Assembly (NCBI GenBank): GCA_025359425.1
Contig: JANYGC010000121.1
Span: 1 to 35,660, forward strand
Direction of reading: 5' to 3'
Source of the DNA: Sphingomonadaceae bacterium
Lineage (GTDB): Bacteria > Pseudomonadota > Alphaproteobacteria > Sphingomonadales > Sphingomonadaceae
DNA length: 35,660 nucleotides
Shown here in pieces: positions 30,310-35,660 of the stretch. Within the stretch, counting starts at the first letter, position 1, and each line of letters begins with the position of its first letter. The position numbers and the translations under genes are program-made. Under the pieces are notes generated by a model. It was not told the DNA's origin, searched no databases, and saw nothing but the letters and a program-made list of their open reading frames with translations.

Positions 30310-33000
30310 TTGAGAGCCAGCTGGAAAATGTCGTCGGCAATCTTCGCTGTGGCGATTCTTGGCGCTGGCGGGGCGCCAGCCTTTGCCCAGGATACCGCCG
30401 CGAAAGCCGATGACGGCAGTATCGCGGATATCGTTGTGACGGCGACCCGGCGTGAAGAGCTTTTGAACAATGTCCCGATTGCCGTGCAGGCGCTCAGCGG
30501 CGACACGCTCAAAGACCTGAACGTCACCAATTTCGACAAGCTGGTTGAATTTCTGCCGAACGTCCAGGCGGCCTCGCAAGGGCCGGGCACATCGGCGATC
30601 TATATTCGCGGCCTGTCGACCGACACTCCGGGTTTGCAGATCGTCGGTACGGCCGGCGCTGCACCGAATGTCGCGCTGTACCTCAACGATGCCCCAGCTG
30701 CCACGCCGGGCCGCAACCTTGATGTTTATGCCGCCGATCTCCAGCGCGTTGAAGTTCTGGCCGGGCCGCAAGGCACGCTGTTCGGCGCAAGCTCGATGGG
30801 CGGCGCGGTGCGCTACATCACGAACAAGCCCGACCTGCACGAATTCCATGCCGGCTTCACGGGCTCATATGCGATGACCAAGGGCGGTAAAGACAGTGTC
30901 TCCGGTCAGGCCTATATCAACATTCCGGTGATCGACGATAAGTTCGCGATCCGTCTGGTGGTCTACAACGACCAGCAGGGCGGCTACATCGATAACGTCC
31001 CCGGCACCTATCAGATGCCGTTCAACGGACACGTCGGCGAACCCGGCAGATTGCCCGAAGGCAACCCGCTGCTGGTCCGGCGCGCGCTGGAATCGTGCAC
31101 TGGCGTGGTCAACTGCACGGGCAGCACCTATCGGGCACCCATCCGTCAGAAGATCAACAATGATCGGTTCGTCGAGGATAATTTCAACGACGCGAGCTAC
31201 ATCGGCGGCCGCATTGCGGCGACCTTCAAGCTCAGCGATGATTGGTCGATTGACGTCATGCACATGCGCCAGCGGCTGAAGACCGATGGCGTTTTCAACT
31301 ACGAGCCAGGGGTTGGCGACCTCAAGGTGACGCAGTTCAATCCCAACTCGCTGCGCGATGACGTCGATTTGACGACGCTGACGATCAAGGGCCGGCTTGG
31401 CTTCCTCGACCTCATTTATTCGGGCTCTTACCTGAACCGCAACTCGGTGCAGAAGGCCGACTATGCGTCGTATTCGAATATCGGCTTGTACCTGCCCTAT
31501 TATGAATGCGATCGCGGTGTTTACTACACGGCTGCCTACAACGGCAACATCGGCAACACCTGCTACACCCCAAGCAAATCGTATAAGGTCCGCAACGAAA
31601 ACAAGCGGTACACGCAAGAATTTCGCATTTCGACCCCTTCAACCGGACGGATCCGGGCGACCGCCGGTGTGTTCTACGATGTCAACAAGCTCAACGACAA
31701 CACCGACTGGTCCTATCTGCAGCAAAGCGCCGGGTTCATTTACCAGCGCCGCGCCAATCCGGCCGTCAACGCTTACGACACGGCATTGAAGCCGATCGCG
31801 GTCGGGTTCTTCAACGACGTGCAGCGCCGGGATCGCCAGTTGGCGATCTTCGGTGAGGCCGCTTTCGACATCGTTCCCGAGAAGCTGACGCTGACCCTTG
31901 GCGCGCGCTATTATGATGAGCGGGCGTCGCAAAATGGTTCATCCAACACCAGCTTCGGGTTTGGATCGCGCGGGATCTATAACCCGGTGACCGGCACGTA
32001 CTCGGCTGCCGCTACGCCGCCGCAATTTTACGGGATCAGCGCCAACCTCAACACGGTGCTCGCGGCCGTGTCGCCCGCAAAATATACCGGGCTGCTCAAA
32101 AAGGCCAACCTGACCTACAAACTCGGTGATCGTTCGCTGGTTTATGCGACCTACTCGGAAGGTTTCCGGCCGGGCGGCTTCAACCGCAAGCCGTGCAACA
32201 TCGGGAGCGCCACATGCCCGACTGCGGCGGACTTTGCCAAGCTGGCGGTCTATGTTCCCGATGACGTGAAGAACTACGAAATCGGGGCCAAGATTTCGCT
32301 GCTCAACCGGACGCTGCAAATCAACCTCGCGGCGTATCAGATCGACTGGTCGAACATCCAGATCACCTTGTTCGACCAGAACATCTCGAACCAGACGTTT
32401 ACCACCAATCTGGTCGATGCCCGGATCAAGGGGATCGAAGGCGATGTGACGTGGCGGGCCACCCCCGAACTCACGTTCAACGCGGCTGGCTCGTACAATG
32501 ACTCGTCATTGACCCGGTACCGCAAGAACACCGTTGTGCTGTTGCCGCTCGGCAGTCCGCTGTCCAACAGCCCCAAATTCCAGTTCAACATCCGGATGCG
32601 GTACGAAACGGAGCTGTCATCGGGTCTGAAGCCCTATTTCCAGGCTTCGTTCCACCATGTCGGCAGCAGCATTTCGTCGATCATCGACAATGTCAGCATC
32701 CGCTATCCGACCTTTAACGCAACGGCTGGCTATGCGGCGAGTGTCCCCGTGACCTATAATGGCGTGACGATCAGGCCGGGCGATGTCGTAACCCCGCTGC
32801 GCGCTTCGCAGCCGCAGGCTTCGTACAATACCGTCAGTGCCGCATTCGGGGTCAGCCGGGATAACTGGACCTTGGAAGTGTTTGGCGAAAACCTGACCGA
32901 TGAACGTCCCGAGTTGTACAAAAGCGGCAATGACGGCGAGCTGCGGATCACCACCTCGCGCCCGCGTACGATCGGGGTCCGCGTTTCCTTCTCGATGTAA
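30310..33000 (+). CDS. TonB-dependent outer-membrane receptor
   Basis: Outer-membrane beta-barrel importer energised by TonB. With the TTG at 30310 it is 896 residues. That start has AGGAG seven bases upstream, while the ATG at 30295 has only a weak GGGG. A signal peptide (about 1-26) ends PAFA-Q. The plug domain covers about 38-160 (DIVVTATRREELLNNVPIAV, then VEVLAGPQGTLFGASSMGGAVRYIT). The barrel runs to the C-terminus, which ends in aromatic/hydrophobic VRVSFSM. Three extracellular-loop candidates contain cysteine pairs (CTGVVNC, C...C around YECDRG/GNTC, and CNIGSATC). No neighbouring gene reveals the substrate. It is followed on the same strand by a TPR-sulfotransferase and an MFS carrier. 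Confidence 0.93.
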   Translation: MRASWKMSSAIFAVAILGAGGAPAFAQDTAAKADDGSIADIVVTATRREELLNNVPIAVQALSGDTLKDLNVTNFDKLVEFLPNVQAASQGPGTSAIYIRGLSTDTPGLQIVGTAGAAPNVALYLNDAPAATPGRNLDVYAADLQRVEVLAGPQGTLFGASSMGGAVRYITNKPDLHEFHAGFTGSYAMTKGGKDSVSGQAYINIPVIDDKFAIRLVVYNDQQGGYIDNVPGTYQMPFNGHVGEPGRLPEGNPLLVRRALESCTGVVNCTGSTYRAPIRQKINNDRFVEDNFNDASYIGGRIAATFKLSDDWSIDVMHMRQRLKTDGVFNYEPGVGDLKVTQFNPNSLRDDVDLTTLTIKGRLGFLDLIYSGSYLNRNSVQKADYASYSNIGLYLPYYECDRGVYYTAAYNGNIGNTCYTPSKSYKVRNENKRYTQEFRISTPSTGRIRATAGVFYDVNKLNDNTDWSYLQQSAGFIYQRRANPAVNAYDTALKPIAVGFFNDVQRRDRQLAIFGEAAFDIVPEKLTLTLGARYYDERASQNGSSNTSFGFGSRGIYNPVTGTYSAAATPPQFYGISANLNTVLAAVSPAKYTGLLKKANLTYKLGDRSLVYATYSEGFRPGGFNRKPCNIGSATCPTAADFAKLAVYVPDDVKNYEIGAKISLLNRTLQINLAAYQIDWSNIQITLFDQNISNQTFTTNLVDARIKGIEGDVTWRATPELTFNAAGSYNDSSLTRYRKNTVVLLPLGSPLSNSPKFQFNIRMRYETELSSGLKPYFQASFHHVGSSISSIIDNVSIRYPTFNATAGYAASVPVTYNGVTIRPGDVVTPLRASQPQASYNTVSAAFGVSRDNWTLEVFGENLTDERPELYKSGNDGELRITTSRPRTIGVRVSFSM

Positions 33001-33202
33001 GCGAGCGGGTCGCCCCTTGTCCGGTGATGCGAAGTGGGGAGTGACCGGTGCCGCAGGGTGCCAATCCGGAACAGGCCGGGGGTGATCGGAAACGATTTCC
33101 TCCGGCTTCTTCCACCAGCCCGGTGGATTTCACCAGGCGCCGGAAAATCTTACTTCGGTGAAGTTTTCGGCTATTCCACTGCCTGATGACAAGGCTCTAC
33201 CG

Positions 33203-35206
33203 ATGACGCAAAGCGCGACCCAGCCGACCACCAGCGAGCAATCGCTATGTCGTGCGCGCGCGCTGCTGCAGAACGGGCAGCTCCCTGCTGCTGCAAAGCT
33301 GTGCGAAGACATCTTGGAAAGCGATCCCGCCGACCGTGACGCGCTGTATACTCTGGCAGTGGCGCGGCGCTTTCAGGGCGATATCGCCGCCGCACTCGCG
33401 CTGCTCGACCAGCTGATTGCGCAGGATCCGCGCAACGGCCTGGCTTATCAGGAGCGCGGCCATTGTCTGCGCGACCAAGGGGATACCGCCGGAGCGTTTG
33501 CGGCTTATCAGCGCGCGGTAACTCACAACGCCGCGCTCGCCGCCAGCTGGAATATGCTGGCGACGATCCATACTGCGGCCGGGCGCACCGAACCGGCGGA
33601 ATTTGCCGAGCGGCAGCGCAACTATCTGGCCACCCTGCCGCCCGAGTTGCAGGCGGTCGCCAGCATGATTCAGGAAGGGCGGTACCTGAAGGCCGAGAAT
33701 ATCTGCCGCGGATTTCTCCAGACCAACGGACACCATGTCGAGGCCATGCGCATGCTGGCCGAAATCGGCATCCGGTTCAGCTCGCTAGATGAAGCCGAAT
33801 TCCTGCTCGAATCCGCGCTGGTGATCGAACCCGACAATGCTGGCGCGCATTTCGATTATGTCGAAGTGCTGCACAAGCGCCAGAAATTCGCGCAGGCGCT
33901 CGAACAGGCCAGGTTGCTGCGCGACAAGGAGCCGGACAGTCCGCAAGTCGAAATGCTCTACGCCAACGAGAATCTCGCGGTGGGCAATTTCGACGAAGCG
34001 CTGAAGGTCTACCGGCAATGCGCCGCGCAAATGCCCGACTATCCCAATATCCAGCTAACCCTGGGCCATGCGCTGAAGACCGTCGGCCAGCAGCAGGACG
34101 CGATCGCAGCCTATAGCAAGGCCTACGCGATCCGCCCTGATTTCGGCGATGCCTATTGGAGCCTGGCCAATCTCAAGACCTATCAGTTCGATGACACCCA
34201 GATTGCCGCGATGCGGCGGCTGGAAGCGGTCACCACCACCGAGCTGATTGATCGCCATCACTTGTGTTTTGCGCTCGGCAAGGCGCTTGAAGACCGCGGC
34301 GATTACGCGGCATCGTTTGCTTATTATGAGCGCGGCAATCGGCTCAAACGCGATGAAGTGGGCTATGACTGGCGCAAAATCTCGAACGAGATGGCGTTGC
34401 AGATCGAACACTGCACGCCGGCGCTGATTGCCGGACTGGCAGGCGCGGGCAGCGCCGCACCCGACCCCATATTCATCCTGGGCCTGCCGCGCGCCGGTTC
34501 AACCTTGATCGAACAAATCCTCGCTTCGCACAGCCAGATTGAAGGCACGATGGAGTTGCCCAACATCCTGGCCCTGGCGCACCGGCTGGATGGGCGGCGC
34601 CGCGTCGATGAAGAGGCGCGCTATCCTGCCAACCTCGCCGAGCTGACCCGCGCCGAGCTGACCGGCTTTGGCGAAGCTTACATCCGCGACACGGCAATCC
34701 ACCGCAAGCACGGCACGCCCTTCTTCATCGACAAGATGCCCAACAACTTCCGCCATATCGGCCTGATCCACCTGATCTTGCCCAATGCCAGGATCATCGA
34801 TGCCCGGCGCGGGGCGATGGGGTGCTGCTTCAGCGGCTTTAAGCAGCTGTTCGCCGAGGGGCAGGAATTTACCTACGGGCTCGAGGAAATCGGTCACTAC
34901 TACAAAGACTATGTCGCGCTGATGGAGCACTGGGACGCGGTCCTGCCCGGCAAGGTTCTGAAGGTTCAATACGAAGACGTGGTGGCCGATGTCGAAGGCC
35001 AGGTGCGCCGGCTGCTCGATTATCTCGGGCTGCCGTTCGAAGCTGCCTGCGTCAATTTCCACCAGACCGAACGGGCCGTGCGCACCGCCAGTTCCGAACA
35101 AGTCCGGCAACCCATTTTCACAAGCGGCGTCGATCAGTGGGAGAACTTCAACGCGTTCCTCGATCCGCTTCGCGCAGTCCTCGGCCCGGAGCTGGCCGCA
35201 ACCTGA
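33203..35206 (+). CDS. TPR-repeat sulfotransferase
   Basis: A 667-residue cytosolic protein joining tetratricopeptide repeats (about 10-400) to a sulfotransferase domain (about 420-660). TPR-like units include LAYQERGHCLRDQGDTAGAF, IQLTLGHALKTVGQQQDAI and LCFALGKALEDRGDYAASF. The PAPS-binding loop GLPRAGST is at 427-434. The 3'-phosphate region IDARRGAMGCCFSGF lies near 532, although the usual Arg-x-x-x-x-x-x-x-Ser spacing is only roughly kept. It presumably transfers sulfate from PAPS to a hydroxyl on a protein, peptide or small molecule; the acceptor is unknown. The frame opens at GTG 33158, but ATG 33203 with AAGG eight bases upstream is preferred. The MFS gene starts 14 bases later. Confidence 0.88.
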   Translation: MTQSATQPTTSEQSLCRARALLQNGQLPAAAKLCEDILESDPADRDALYTLAVARRFQGDIAAALALLDQLIAQDPRNGLAYQERGHCLRDQGDTAGAFAAYQRAVTHNAALAASWNMLATIHTAAGRTEPAEFAERQRNYLATLPPELQAVASMIQEGRYLKAENICRGFLQTNGHHVEAMRMLAEIGIRFSSLDEAEFLLESALVIEPDNAGAHFDYVEVLHKRQKFAQALEQARLLRDKEPDSPQVEMLYANENLAVGNFDEALKVYRQCAAQMPDYPNIQLTLGHALKTVGQQQDAIAAYSKAYAIRPDFGDAYWSLANLKTYQFDDTQIAAMRRLEAVTTTELIDRHHLCFALGKALEDRGDYAASFAYYERGNRLKRDEVGYDWRKISNEMALQIEHCTPALIAGLAGAGSAAPDPIFILGLPRAGSTLIEQILASHSQIEGTMELPNILALAHRLDGRRRVDEEARYPANLAELTRAELTGFGEAYIRDTAIHRKHGTPFFIDKMPNNFRHIGLIHLILPNARIIDARRGAMGCCFSGFKQLFAEGQEFTYGLEEIGHYYKDYVALMEHWDAVLPGKVLKVQYEDVVADVEGQVRRLLDYLGLPFEAACVNFHQTERAVRTASSEQVRQPIFTSGVDQWENFNAFLDPLRAVLGPELAAT

Positions 35207-35220
35207 CAAGGGAAGAGCAT

Positions 35221-35660
35221 ATGGCGAGTATGGCACCGGTTGGCGCTGACCGGGTCTCCACGCTGGGGCAGCGTTGGTATGTCCTGATCATCATGATGCT
35301 GGTTTACACCATCAGCATCGCCGACCGTTACGTTCTTTCCACCTTGATCGGCCCGATCAGCAAAGAATTGCAGTTGAGCGACACCGGGGCGGCATGGCTC
35401 GGGATTCCCCTGGCGTTGTTCTACGTGGTGATGGGTCTTCCCTTGTCATGGTTGTGCGACCGAACCAACCGCCGCACGCTCTTGGCGGCATCGGTGGCAG
35501 TCTGGTCGCTCATGACGACGCTGACTGGTTACACGCGCGGCTTTTGGGACCTATTGTTGGCGCGGGTCGGCGTTGGTATCGGTGAGGCCGGTGGAACGCC
35601 GGCCTGCAATTCGATCATTGCCGATTATTTCCCGGCTGACCGGCGCTCGATGGCGATGAC
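35221..35660 (+). CDS. MFS transporter, N-terminal part (cut by window edge)
   Basis: The first 146 residues of a major-facilitator transporter. The first helix is in VLIIMMLVYTISIADRYVLS. Helices 2 and 3 are joined by the A-motif loop GLPLSWLCDRTNRRTLL. The fourth helix begins with ARVGVGIGEAGGTPACNSIIADYFP, a sequence typical of the spinster-like MFS group common in sphingomonads. Substrate is unknown. A GGGAAGAG ribosome site precedes ATG 35221. It begins 14 bases after the sulfotransferase stop, so the two are very probably one transcript, and possibly the TonB receptor too. Confidence 0.92.
   Translation, partial: MASMAPVGADRVSTLGQRWYVLIIMMLVYTISIADRYVLSTLIGPISKELQLSDTGAAWLGIPLALFYVVMGLPLSWLCDRTNRRTLLAASVAVWSLMTTLTGYTRGFWDLLLARVGVGIGEAGGTPACNSIIADYFPADRRSMAM

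Overview
The window reads as chromosomal DNA of a high-GC alphaproteobacterium, most likely a sphingomonad (Sphingomonas/Novosphingobium-like). Support for this: a TonB-dependent receptor next to a TPR-sulfotransferase and an MFS carrier, long inverted repeats between genes of the kind seen in sphingomonads, an alphaproteobacterial three-gene cytochrome bc1 operon, and a HutF-type histidine pathway. No database search was possible; all family calls rest on motifs, lengths and gene order.

Layout. (1) 1-2938: an accessory, prophage-like stretch with the end of a rightward gene and four leftward genes: two hypothetical proteins, a DUF5681 protein and a ParB-methyltransferase fusion. It ends in a 280-base non-coding strip carrying phased TTCCCTG repeats. 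(2) 2939-10291: a complete histidine utilisation locus, with hutC-hutF leftward and hutI-hutH-hutG-hutU rightward from one divergent promoter holding two HutC-type operators. (3) 10294-13816: a 44-residue membrane protein, a small GNAT acetyltransferase, threonine aldolase plus a DMT exporter, and an SDR/epimerase-like protein. (4) 13838-18904: a membrane M48 protease and divergent aminopeptidase N, then a PgeF/YfiH-type enzyme whose start lies in an intergenic repeat. (5) 19120-21863: the Rieske, cytochrome b and cytochrome c1 genes, closed by a strong terminator, then tRNA-Gly(TCC). (6) 22041-30061: a leftward one-carbon block with purU, glutathione-dependent formaldehyde dehydrogenase, S-formylglutathione hydrolase and the NAD-linked formate dehydrogenase genes fdsG-fdsB-fdsA-fdsD. 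(7) 30310-35660: a TonB-dependent receptor, a TPR-sulfotransferase and the start of an MFS transporter.

How the genes fit together. The Hut pathway here is the five-step version (HutF plus HutG), which ends in glutamate and formate. Formyl-tetrahydrofolate deformylase and the glutathione formaldehyde pathway also end in formate. The Fds complex oxidises formate to CO2 with reduction of NAD+, so all three routes drain to the same enzyme; electrons can continue to the bc1 complex. That link is inferred from known reactions, not from shared regulation. The receptor/sulfotransferase/MFS set is the least understood part and the best candidate for an undescribed system. The most unusual structural feature is fdsD running antisense into tRNA-Gly and taking its stop codon from it.
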